DNA from: Chloroflexota bacterium
Lineage (GTDB): Bacteria; Chloroflexota; UBA5177; JANWHV01
NCBI GenBank assembly: GCA_028287725.1
Contig: JAQBPC010000552.1
Coordinates: forward strand, 1-11,511
Direction of reading: 5' to 3'
Length of the DNA stretch: 11,511 bases
Shown: one piece after another, positions 1 through 6,815 of the stretch
Layout of the letters: each line of letters begins with the position of its first letter
Numbering within the stretch: position 1 is the stretch's first letter
The notes under the pieces: model-generated
What the model saw: the letters and a program-made list of their open reading frames with translations, nothing else
What the model was told of the DNA's origin: nothing
Database searches by the model: none
Made by a program: the position numbers and the translations under genes

Positions 1-1021
1 CGCCGCTTGTTAAGCTCCGGCCAATCAGCACTGCCGCGATAAGGAGAGCCGCGGTGCTCAACAGCGCGGCGAGCGCGCCACCGCCGCCGCGCTTCGGTTT
101 CTGCCGTGGGACGGCCGCCAGCATCTGCGGAGAGGCCACCATGGTTGGCGCCGCGGCTACGGCGGCTGCCGCCGGCGCCACATGGCGCTGGCTCAGCTCA
201 GGACTCAGCGCCTGGCCGGTGAGTGCGGCGATCATCTCATAGCCGGAATGAAAGCGGTCCGCGGGATTCTTGGAAATTGACTTCAGCACCACCGCTTCAG
301 TCGACGGCAACAATTCAGGCACAAATGTGCGTGGAGAGATCGGAGTGTCGTTGACCTGCGCCATTGCCACGGCCACGGGATTCGGCCCGGCAAATGGAAC
401 ATGTTTCGTGAGCATTTCATAGAGCACCATGCCCGCGGAATAGAGATCCGACTCGGCCGAGGCCGGCTGGCCGCTCGCCTGCTCCGGCGACAAATATGAG
501 ACCGATCCAAGAACAGTGCCGGTAGCGGTGAGGTTTCCGCCCGCGAGCGCGCGAGCGATACCAAAGTCCCCGACCTTCAGCTCTCGCCGCCCTGTGACCA
601 GAATGTTCTCCGGCTTGATGTCGCGGTGGATGACACCATGGCTGTGCGCGTAGTCTAGCCCTGCCGCCAGTTGCCGCATGTAGGAGATCACGACCTCCAA
701 CGGAAACGGCGCATCTCGCGCAATAATCTGCCGCAAGTTCTGACCCGGCACATACTCCATCACGATAAAGTACCTGCCGTGGTCCTCGCCGACGTCGTAT
801 ACGGCAACGATGTTAGGATGTGCCAGGCCGGCAGCGAGTCGTGCCTCGAGTCGAAATCGTTCAACAAACTCGGGTTCGTTGGTGAATTGCTCTCTGAGGA
901 TCTTTAGCGCAACGACCCGACCCAGACGTGCGTCCGTAGCGCGATACACGCGTGCCATGGCGCCATCACCAATGGGATCCTCAATATGGTAACGGCCACC
1001 GTAAATCTGATCTTCCGTCAT
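1..1021 (-). CDS. Hanks-type serine/threonine protein kinase (PknB-like), C-terminus outside window
   Basis: Membrane-anchored Ser/Thr kinase that would phosphorylate cytoplasmic proteins with ATP. My reverse-strand translation is open for 340 codons to the left edge. It shows a Gly loop GDGAMARVY (residues 18-26), the VALK lysine K40, the helix-C glutamate E59, the catalytic loop HRDIKPEN (132-139), DFG (152-154) and an APE-like SPE (178-180) after a Thr-rich activation loop, so all catalytic residues are present. The third loop glycine is Ala. After the kinase domain comes an Ala/Pro-rich linker, a basic stretch (KPKR) and a hydrophobic segment at about residues 318-336, taken as the single transmembrane helix. 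An extracellular sensor such as PASTA would lie beyond position 1 and cannot be seen. The ATG at 1021 is the first possible start, because TAG lies directly before it in frame, and GAGGG sits 5 bases upstream. It is divergent from the liv operon. Confidence 0.95.
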   Translation of the reverse strand, partial: MTEDQIYGGRYHIEDPIGDGAMARVYRATDARLGRVVALKILREQFTNEPEFVERFRLEARLAAGLAHPNIVAVYDVGEDHGRYFIVMEYVPGQNLRQIIARDAPFPLEVVISYMRQLAAGLDYAHSHGVIHRDIKPENILVTGRRELKVGDFGIARALAGGNLTATGTVLGSVSYLSPEQASGQPASAESDLYSAGMVLYEMLTKHVPFAGPNPVAVAMAQVNDTPISPRTFVPELLPSTEAVVLKSISKNPADRFHSGYEMIAALTGQALSPELSQRHVAPAAAAVAAAPTMVASPQMLAAVPRQKPKRGGGGALAALLSTAALLIAAVLIGRSLTSG

Positions 1022-1060
1022 CTACCCTCACGCCGTGCCATCAAAGCACAATCGGCTCCC

Positions 1061-1066
1061 CTTATA
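1061..1066 (-). promoter_or_regulatory. Candidate -10 box of the kinase gene
   Basis: On the minus strand this reads TATAAG, matching TATAAT at 5 of 6 positions. It would place transcription start about 32 bases before the kinase ATG. No convincing -35 box is seen 16-18 bases upstream, so this is a weak assignment. Confidence 0.3.
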
Positions 1067-1276
1067 CTAACCCGATAGTGCTGGAATTGTATGCAATCGT
1101 CCACATGGCTCCCAGGAATTGCAGCCATCAACTGGTCTGAAGTGGGCTCAGAGTACGAAGCTCGGCGACGGCGCTCTCCTTGCTGCTTCCGACCAAAAGA
1201 GATGGCGTGATCACCTATACTGTGTTACTAACGCCGTTGCCGTAGACAAGCCCGAAATTTGAACCATACCGGGAGT

Positions 1277-1312
1277 GCCCCAACCACGCAAATGTTGAGC
1301 AGATGTTGGGGC
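1277..1312. repeat. Inverted repeat upstream of the liv promoter
   Basis: GCCCCAAC (1277-1284) and GTTGGGGC (1305-1312) are perfect complements around 20 bases, and the match extends by GAG/CTC past a one-base bulge. It sits about 30 bases upstream of the -35 box. It could be an operator bound by a dimer or a stem-loop in a longer transcript. No run of T follows, so it does not look like an intrinsic terminator. Confidence 0.45.
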
Positions 1313-1342
1313 TCTAAGTCGGCGCGTTGCGCCGCCTTTACG

Positions 1343-1371
1343 TTGACAACCTAAGAGGGATAGGGTATATG
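1343..1371 (+). promoter_or_regulatory. Sigma-70-like promoter of the liv operon
   Basis: A consensus TTGACA (1343-1348) is followed by 17 bases and TATATG (1366-1371, 4 of 6). It is the best promoter match in the window and faces livK. The start of transcription would be near 1378, giving a leader of about 217 bases. GGGATA (1357-1362) and TATCCC (1372-1377) form an inverted repeat that brackets the -10 box, where a bound repressor would block polymerase. Confidence 0.6.
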
Positions 1372-1594
1372 TATCCCGCAGCGGCGCGACAATGATGTTT
1401 TTTTATTTCGTCTTCCTTGATTTCGACCTCGCCGGGGATCGGAGTCGAAAACGAGAGCGCCGCAACGTCGAATGACCACACTTGCCGTATAAGAGGAGGA
1501 TGCGGCCCAGAGAAAAACGGAATCTTCGAGATAGACTCTTGCCTGGTTGGTATTACTTTTATCTCCTGTCTCTGGAATAGTGAAGGAATAAGCA

Positions 1595-2899
1595 GTGTCC
1601 AAGTCTACACAGATTCTCCGAGGCGCTGGGGGCATCGTCCTTATCTCGGCATTGGCAGGTGGAGCACTTCCCCGGAGTGCACATGCGAGCCATGCCCACG
1701 CCAATACTATTGTCACTATCGGCGTCAGCGTGCCGTTGCTCCAGCTCCCCGCGCTTGCCACCGGCATCGCGCACGGCGTACAGGTAGCTGCCCAACAGGC
1801 GAATGCCGCCAACGTGCTGCCCGGCGTGACCTTCAAGACATCCATCAAAGACGACACGATCAAGAACGCGGTCAGCCCTCAAAAGGATGCCGCCAACGCG
1901 CGCGAGTTCATCTCCGACTCGACGGTTATCGGCGAAGTTGGGCCGCTCAACAGTGGCGCTGCCAAGGGCTCCGAAGCGGTGTTCAACAACGCGGGCCTGG
2001 TGCAAATTAGCCCCGCTAACTCGAACGTCGATCTGACCAATCCCAAGCTACGTGCCAAGTACGAGCCGCGGGCCGCTTCGGGCCACGGGCCAGTCACGTA
2101 TTTCCGCACGGTGACCACCGATGCCTACCAGGGCCCCTCAGACGCCCTCTTCGCGGTCAAGGTGTTGCACGCTAAGCGCATCTTTGTGACCGACAACACG
2201 GACCCCTATGGCGTGGGCCTGGCGAATGCCTTCAAGGCCGCAGCCAAGTCACTCGGCGCCACTGTCTTGGGCTCCGGCGAGCTGGATCTCACCCAGCCAA
2301 AGCTGGGCGCCGATCAGGTGGCGAAGAATATTGCAACCGTCAGCGGTGGAAAGGTTGATCTCGTATTCTTCGGCGGTGAATACGACTCCACCACAGGTGG
2401 CGCCACGTTCCTGGCTGATGCGCTCAAGGCGAACGGCGTGAACACGAAGATCATGGGCGGCGATGGTATGTTTGATCCCGCCTTCATCAAGGCCAGCTCA
2501 AACGGCGGCGTGCTGAGTGGCTACGCCAGCAACCTCGGCCCGGACGCCGTGGGCTTCGCGCCGGCGGCTGGGTTCCGCGCCGCGGAAGCAAAGGCGTTCC
2601 CCGGCATTGCGATCTCGTCCTATGACATCGAGGCTTACGATGCGGCAAACATCATCATCAATGCCTATGTCAAAGCGGTGAAGGCCAAGCAGATCACCCC
2701 TGGCAAGGCGATGAACATCAACAGCCGTGGTGTTATTGCAGGCTTGGTCGCCCAGACCAAGAACTACAAGGGTGCATCTGGAACCATCACCTTTGACGCC
2801 AATGGCGACATTACAAGCCATACATTCTCGATCTATAGGGTCACCGGATCCGGATCGAGCGCGCACTGGGTATACGTAGGCGTGGCGCCGCAGTCGTAA
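1595..2899 (+). CDS. livK: Branched-chain amino-acid-type ABC transporter substrate-binding protein
   Basis: Extracytoplasmic solute receptor (type I periplasmic-binding fold, LivJ/LivK family) that delivers substrate to the LivHM channel. It has 434 residues, somewhat longer than the roughly 370 of E. coli LivK. Residues 1-31 form a signal peptide: MSKSTQILR, a hydrophobic core and an AHA site before S32. The mature part starts with the usual TIVTIGVSVPL strand and has the family's GPLNSGAA and PANSN segments in the first lobe and a TDNTDPYG segment in the hinge region. The start is GTG with AAGGA 7 bases upstream. The protein has no cysteine at all, so it cannot be a lipoprotein, which is unusual for this family in single-membrane bacteria. 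It is first in a five-gene importer operon. The family also binds amides, urea and aromatic acids, so the exact substrate is not fixed. Confidence 0.93.
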   Translation: MSKSTQILRGAGGIVLISALAGGALPRSAHASHAHANTIVTIGVSVPLLQLPALATGIAHGVQVAAQQANAANVLPGVTFKTSIKDDTIKNAVSPQKDAANAREFISDSTVIGEVGPLNSGAAKGSEAVFNNAGLVQISPANSNVDLTNPKLRAKYEPRAASGHGPVTYFRTVTTDAYQGPSDALFAVKVLHAKRIFVTDNTDPYGVGLANAFKAAAKSLGATVLGSGELDLTQPKLGADQVAKNIATVSGGKVDLVFFGGEYDSTTGGATFLADALKANGVNTKIMGGDGMFDPAFIKASSNGGVLSGYASNLGPDAVGFAPAAGFRAAEAKAFPGIAISSYDIEAYDAANIIINAYVKAVKAKQITPGKAMNINSRGVIAGLVAQTKNYKGASGTITFDANGDITSHTFSIYRVTGSGSSAHWVYVGVAPQS

Positions 2900-2919
2900 T
2901 TACTGTCTCGCGGCCAAGC

Positions 2920-2946
2920 GGGAGGGGCGGCAATGCCGCCCCTCCC
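2920..2946 (+). repeat. Perfect 13-bp stem-loop between livK and livH
   Basis: GGGAGGGGCGGCA (2920-2932) and TGCCGCCCCTCCC (2934-2946) are exact complements around one central base. In RNA this would fold as a very GC-rich hairpin with a small loop, 21 bases after the livK stop. No run of T follows, so it is not a typical intrinsic terminator. Known roles for such hairpins after a binding-protein gene are protecting the upstream mRNA from 3' decay or partial attenuation, which would keep binding protein in excess over the permeases. That role here is inference. Confidence 0.75.
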
Positions 2947-2989
2947 CGTACAATCGTCCTGATTTCCGCCGACTATATGCGAGGTCCCG

Positions 2990-3955
2990 GTGAACCAATT
3001 TTTGCAGTCCTTGCCTGATACGCTCGTGCAGGGCCTTGCGATAGGCATGATGTATGCGTTGATCGCGCTTGGCTATACTCTCGTCTACGGCATCCTCGAG
3101 CTCATCAACTTCGCCCATGGCGACGTCTTCATGCTAGGCGGTCTCTTCTCCTGGGCAGCGCTACAGCACTTTTTTGGCGCGCAAATCGGCGCCAACTATG
3201 GCGTGCTTGGCGGCGGTACCCTGGTAATGGCAATCATCCTCGCATTCCTCATCGCCACCGTGAGTTGTGGCGGCGTGGGCTTCGTGATCGAGCGGTTCGC
3301 CTATAGACCGCTGCGTAATGCGCCAAAGCTCGCCCCGCTGGTCACCGCGATTGGCGTCTCCTTCATCATCGAAAACGCCGTACTGGTCTGGCAGACCGGG
3401 ACCGGCAACATGGAGCTCACGTACCCCAGCCTCATCAATCAGCAGATTATCCCGGTTCTCGGTCTCCATATCCCGAGCAAGGCTATCATCGTCTTTGTTA
3501 CGGCGCCCATCCTGATGGTGGGCCTGCTTTACCTGGTTGGCAACACACGGATGGGTAAAGCCATGCGCGCTACCGCTCAGGATCAGGAAGCGGCCCGCAT
3601 GATGGGGATCGACGTTAATCGCGTCATATCCTTTACCTTCATTGTCGGCTCCGTCCTGGCCGGCTGCGCCGGCGTGATTTATGCCCTCTACTACAATTCA
3701 ATCGACTACAGCGTCGGCTTTTTGGCGGGACTTAAAGCGTTCACGGCCGCGGTGCTCGGTGGGATCGGCAACATCCGGGGCGCCATGCTTGGCGGACTTC
3801 TGGTAGGCGAGGTGGAATCGATCGTGGACTCTATCGACGCCTCCCAAGGCGTGGGTCTGCAGTGGGCCGAGCCTGCCGTGTTCCTGGTTCTCATGTGCGT
3901 GCTGATTTTCCGCCCCACCGGCCTGCTAGGCGCCCAAGTCGTGGACAAGGCCTGA
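2990..3955 (+). CDS. livH: Branched-chain amino-acid-type ABC transporter permease LivH
   Basis: Inner-membrane channel subunit that pairs with LivM. The 321 residues match the family length. The protein is strongly hydrophobic, with about eight membrane segments, and opens with the family pattern GLAIGMMYALIALGYTLVYG and INFAHGD (residues 41-47). The cytoplasmic coupling loop that contacts the ATPases is visible as AMRATAQDQEAARMMGIDVNR, followed by the FIVGSVLAGCAGV helix. LGGIGNIRGAMLGG is the usual late loop, and the protein ends with RPTGLLG. The start is GTG with GAGG 5 bases upstream; the nearby ATG at 2977 is out of frame. It ends 3 bases before livM, so the two are translationally linked. 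Confidence 0.95.
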   Translation: MNQFLQSLPDTLVQGLAIGMMYALIALGYTLVYGILELINFAHGDVFMLGGLFSWAALQHFFGAQIGANYGVLGGGTLVMAIILAFLIATVSCGGVGFVIERFAYRPLRNAPKLAPLVTAIGVSFIIENAVLVWQTGTGNMELTYPSLINQQIIPVLGLHIPSKAIIVFVTAPILMVGLLYLVGNTRMGKAMRATAQDQEAARMMGIDVNRVISFTFIVGSVLAGCAGVIYALYYNSIDYSVGFLAGLKAFTAAVLGGIGNIRGAMLGGLLVGEVESIVDSIDASQGVGLQWAEPAVFLVLMCVLIFRPTGLLGAQVVDKA

Positions 3956-3958
3956 GGC

Positions 3959-5179
3959 ATGGCTACGATCGTGCGCGCCCCGCAATACCGGCTCCCAGCT
4001 TGGTTTCAGAACAACCGCCGCCTGACCATTGGCTGGGGTACCACGCTGATCATCGCGCTCCTCTTCCCGCTCATGCTCAACCCCACTGGACATATTCAAG
4101 ACATAACCGGCGACGTGGTGGAAGGCGAGATCTACGCCATGCTTGCCCTGGGTCTTAACGTGGTAGTGGGCTTCGCCGGCCTGCTCGACCTTGGGTACGC
4201 AGCCTTCTTCGCAATCGGCGCCTATAGCTTTGGCATGCTCAGCTCCTCGCACTTCCTGCCGAGTAGCAGCTTCAGCAGCCCGTTCATTAGCTGGGGACCG
4301 AACGGCATTCATGCCAATTTCTGGTTCTTCCTGCTGGCTTGTGCTATGCTCGCCGCGTTGTTCGGCCTGATCCTTGGCGCCCCAACGTTGCGCCTGCGAG
4401 GTGACTACCTGGCCATTGTCACCCTCGGCTTCGGCGAAATCGTGCACAAGGTCGTGGTCAATTTGGGACCGGGCTCGACAATCAATGCCTTCGGCTGGCC
4501 AGATATCACCGGGGGCACCAACAGTCTCGACGGCATTTTTCAGCCGTCCTTCGGGCCAGTCCAATTCAGCACCGATCAGGTGCCGTGGTATTACCTGGGC
4601 CTTGGTGTACTGGCCGTGATTATCGTGATTGCCTATAGCCTGCAGAACTCGCGCCTTGGGCGCGCCTGGGTGGCGATGCGCGAAGACGAGCTGGCCGCGG
4701 CCTGTATGGGCATCAACTTGCGCAACACCAAGCTCCTCGCCTTTTCCATGGGCGCCTTCTTCTCCGGGTTCGCCGGCGTGGTGCAAGGGAGTCGCTTAAC
4801 GCTGGTCGATCCCTCGCAGTTCACCTTCCAGATCTCGATATCAATTCTGGTGATGGTGGTGCTCGGCGGTATCGGCAGCGTGCCCGGTGTGGTGCTCGGC
4901 GCGGGCATCATCGCGCTGCTGCAATTCTATCTGCTCCATCAGCTCAACGATTGGATGCACCTGGCAGGCACCACCGCGAATATCGGTCTCTTGCAACATA
5001 TAGACCTTACCCAAGCGCAGTATCTTATATTCGGCATCATGCTGGTGATCATGATGATCTTCCGACGCGAGGGGTTGATTCCTAGCAGTCAACGTCGACG
5101 CGAGCTCAGGCCGGCAGACGAATCCGTCCTTGCCGAAGAGAACCAGTCACTGTATACCGTGCGTTCGGGAGAGGCGTGA
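3959..5179 (+). CDS. livM: Branched-chain amino-acid-type ABC transporter permease LivM
   Basis: Second membrane channel subunit, 406 residues. After a basic N-terminal tail come about ten hydrophobic segments. Family marks include LGLNVVVGFAGLLDLGYAAFFAIGAY split over two helices, the TLRLRGDYLAIVTLGFGEI segment, NSRLGRAWVAMREDELAAACMGIN (the EAA-type coupling loop) and VVLGGIGSVPGVVLGA. Membrane segments end with FRREGLIP. A charged tail of about 35 residues follows (QRRRELRPADES onward) and is predicted cytoplasmic. The loop between the early helices is Ser/Phe-rich and longer than in E. coli LivM. A weak GAGG lies just before the ATG, fitting coupling to livH. Its TGA overlaps the livG ATG by one base. 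Confidence 0.95.
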   Translation: MATIVRAPQYRLPAWFQNNRRLTIGWGTTLIIALLFPLMLNPTGHIQDITGDVVEGEIYAMLALGLNVVVGFAGLLDLGYAAFFAIGAYSFGMLSSSHFLPSSSFSSPFISWGPNGIHANFWFFLLACAMLAALFGLILGAPTLRLRGDYLAIVTLGFGEIVHKVVVNLGPGSTINAFGWPDITGGTNSLDGIFQPSFGPVQFSTDQVPWYYLGLGVLAVIIVIAYSLQNSRLGRAWVAMREDELAAACMGINLRNTKLLAFSMGAFFSGFAGVVQGSRLTLVDPSQFTFQISISILVMVVLGGIGSVPGVVLGAGIIALLQFYLLHQLNDWMHLAGTTANIGLLQHIDLTQAQYLIFGIMLVIMMIFRREGLIPSSQRRRELRPADESVLAEENQSLYTVRSGEA

Positions 5180-6054
5180 TGGCCGTTGCCCGGGAACGCC
5201 TGTCGACCGCGCAGGCAACAGTTCAGCCAGGCGCACTTTTGCAGACCATCGGACTAACCAAGTCGTTCGGCGGCCTTGCGGCGGTACAGAATATTGACTT
5301 TCACATCAGTCCCGGTGAGATCGTCGGAGTGATTGGCCCAAACGGCGCTGGTAAATCCACCTTCTTCAATCTGATCACAGGACTCTATAAACCCACCCGC
5401 GGCCGAATCCTCGTCGCGGGCCAGGACGTCACCGGCAAGCGCCCTGACATTCTTTTACGTGCCGGTGTCGCCCGCACCTTCCAGAACATCAGATTGTTCC
5501 AGAACATGACGGTGCTGGATAACGTGCTTGTCGGTTACCACACGCGATTAAAGTCACGGCTGGTAGGCGACATCCTCAAACTACCGCCAACACGGCGTGA
5601 AGAGCGCGAGGCGGAACGCCGGGCCTTTGAAGTACTGCGCCTTTTCGACGACCGGCTGGTGCCGCACAGCTACGAGCTGGCGCGCAACCTGGCGTACGCG
5701 GATCGCCGCCTCTTGGAGATCGCCCGGGCCCTGGCATCGTCGCCAAAGCTGCTGCTGCTCGATGAGCCGACCGTCGGCATGAATCCGGCTGAGACGGAGA
5801 ACGCTATCCGCATCATCGCCAAGATACGCTCCGCGGACCTGGCGATAATCTTGATCGAGCATAAGCTCAATGTGGTCATGGGCATGTCAAACCGGGTTGT
5901 GGTGCTGGATTACGGCGAGAAAATCGCCGAAGGGACACCGCGTGAAGTGCAGACTAATGAGAAGGTCATCGAGGCGTATCTTGGTCGGAAGGCCGCCGCA
6001 CAAGCAGCGGCCATGCTCGACCGGCGCGACGCCTTAGAAGAAGCCGGCCAATGA
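5179..6054 (+). CDS. livG: Branched-chain amino-acid-type ABC transporter ATP-binding protein LivG
   Basis: One of two ATPases that drive the LivHM channel, 291 residues from the ATG at 5179. That start is preferred over the in-frame GTG at 5176 because GGAGAGG (5168-5174) is 4 bases from the ATG but only 1 base from the GTG. Motifs: Walker A GPNGAGKST (53-61), Q-loop Q102 in RTFQNIRLF, Walker B LLLLDEP (191-197), the LivG-typical TVGMNPAE, and the H-loop in LIEHKLNVV. The signature helix reads LAYAD (171-175) where most ABC proteins have LSGGQ and LivG proteins commonly have L-x-Y-G-[DQE]; both the Ser and the second Gly positions are Ala. The C-terminus has an extra Ala-rich tail after EAYLGRK. 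It overlaps livF by four bases (ATGA). Confidence 0.95.
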   Translation: MAVARERLSTAQATVQPGALLQTIGLTKSFGGLAAVQNIDFHISPGEIVGVIGPNGAGKSTFFNLITGLYKPTRGRILVAGQDVTGKRPDILLRAGVARTFQNIRLFQNMTVLDNVLVGYHTRLKSRLVGDILKLPPTRREEREAERRAFEVLRLFDDRLVPHSYELARNLAYADRRLLEIARALASSPKLLLLDEPTVGMNPAETENAIRIIAKIRSADLAIILIEHKLNVVMGMSNRVVVLDYGEKIAEGTPREVQTNEKVIEAYLGRKAAAQAAAMLDRRDALEEAGQ

Positions 6055-6776
6055 CGATGCTGCAGTTTAACGGGGTGCACACGTATTACGGGCCGATCCA
6101 CGTGCTTAAAGGCGTCAACTATCGTGTCGAGGAAGGCGAAATTGTCTGCCTCTTGGGCGCGAATGGAGCGGGCAAGACAACCACCATGAAGACCATTCTG
6201 GGTCTTGTTCGGCCGACCGAGGGCACCGTTGTCTTCAAGGGCCAGGAGATCGGCAAAATGACGCCAAGCCAGGTGGTGAAAGCCGGCATCGCGCCAGTAC
6301 CCGAAGGACGCCGCGTCTTCTCGCGGATGTCCGTTTCCGAGAACCTGGAGCTCGGCGCCTATGTCCGGTCGGATCACAAGGCAATCGCCGACGATATGTC
6401 GCGGGTCTTCGACCTGTTTCCTCGCCTGAAGGAACGACGGAAGCAGCTTGCCGGTCTGATGAGCGGCGGTGAGCAACAAATGCTGGCCATCGGCCGCGCA
6501 ATGATGGCCCGGCCCACGCTATTGATCATGGACGAGCCGTCGATGGGGCTTTCTCCGATCTTCGTGGAGCGCGTGTTCGACACCGTGCAATCAATTAACA
6601 AGCAGGGCGTTACGATCTTCATGGTGGAGCAAAATGCCAACATGGCATTAACGATCGCCAACCGGGGTTACGTTTTGCAAAACGGCGAAGTGGTGCTGGA
6701 AAACGATGCGGCAAGTCTATTGCAGAGCGAGCTGGTCCGGAAAACGTACCTTGGCGAGGCAATCGAAGTGAGCTAA
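6051..6776 (+). CDS. livF: Branched-chain amino-acid-type ABC transporter ATP-binding protein LivF
   Basis: Second ATPase of the importer, 241 residues, the usual LivF length. Motifs: Walker A GANGAGKTT (36-44), the LivF hallmark VPEGRRVFSRMSVSENLELG (83-102), the signature MSGGE (137-141, Met for the usual Leu), Walker B LLIMDEP (157-163) followed by SMGLSP, and the H-loop region MVEQNANMAL with Gln in place of His, as is normal for LivF. The ATGA overlap with the livG stop indicates translational coupling; an alternative ATG six bases later (6057) would remove only two residues. It is the last transporter gene, with the propeller gene starting 39 bases downstream and no terminator between. 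Confidence 0.95.
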   Translation: MTMLQFNGVHTYYGPIHVLKGVNYRVEEGEIVCLLGANGAGKTTTMKTILGLVRPTEGTVVFKGQEIGKMTPSQVVKAGIAPVPEGRRVFSRMSVSENLELGAYVRSDHKAIADDMSRVFDLFPRLKERRKQLAGLMSGGEQQMLAIGRAMMARPTLLIMDEPSMGLSPIFVERVFDTVQSINKQGVTIFMVEQNANMALTIANRGYVLQNGEVVLENDAASLLQSELVRKTYLGEAIEVS

Positions 6777-6815
6777 AGACCGGCGCCGCCCGGCGCGGAA
6801 GTGCTCGGGAAGCAG

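Larger units (their letters stand above)
1022..1594. other. Divergent intergenic region between the kinase and liv operon (573 bases)
   Basis: I see no convincing protein gene here. ORFs crossing it on either strand are shadows or lack support. It holds a kinase -10 candidate (1061-1066), an 8-bp inverted repeat with a 20-base loop (1277-1312), a small CG-rich hairpin (1320-1334), a strong promoter (1343-1371) with an inverted repeat over its -10, a run of seven T (1398-1404) and a 217-base untranslated leader to livK if that promoter is used. A 26-codon open frame at 1500-1580 lies in the leader but has a poorly spaced ribosome site. Confidence 0.7.

Noticed and set aside
1398..1404. Run of seven T as an intrinsic terminator
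   Set aside because: The nearest stem (GGGATA/TATCCC) ends 21 bases earlier and overlaps a good promoter, and no gene on the plus strand ends upstream in the window.
1417..2010. 197-residue plus-strand open frame and minus-strand frames at 1351-1863 and 1559-2005
   Set aside because: They overlap livK in other frames, lack ribosome-binding sites and have low-complexity Arg/Cys/His composition; livK explains the region.
3926..4786. Long 286-residue open frame on the minus strand
   Set aside because: It is antisense to livM, whose sequence carries clear family motifs; its composition (His/Glu/Arg rich, no recognisable fold) is that of a shadow frame.
5176..5178. GTG as the livG start
   Set aside because: It would leave one base between GGAGAGG and the start; the ATG three bases later has normal spacing and a one-base overlap with the livM stop.
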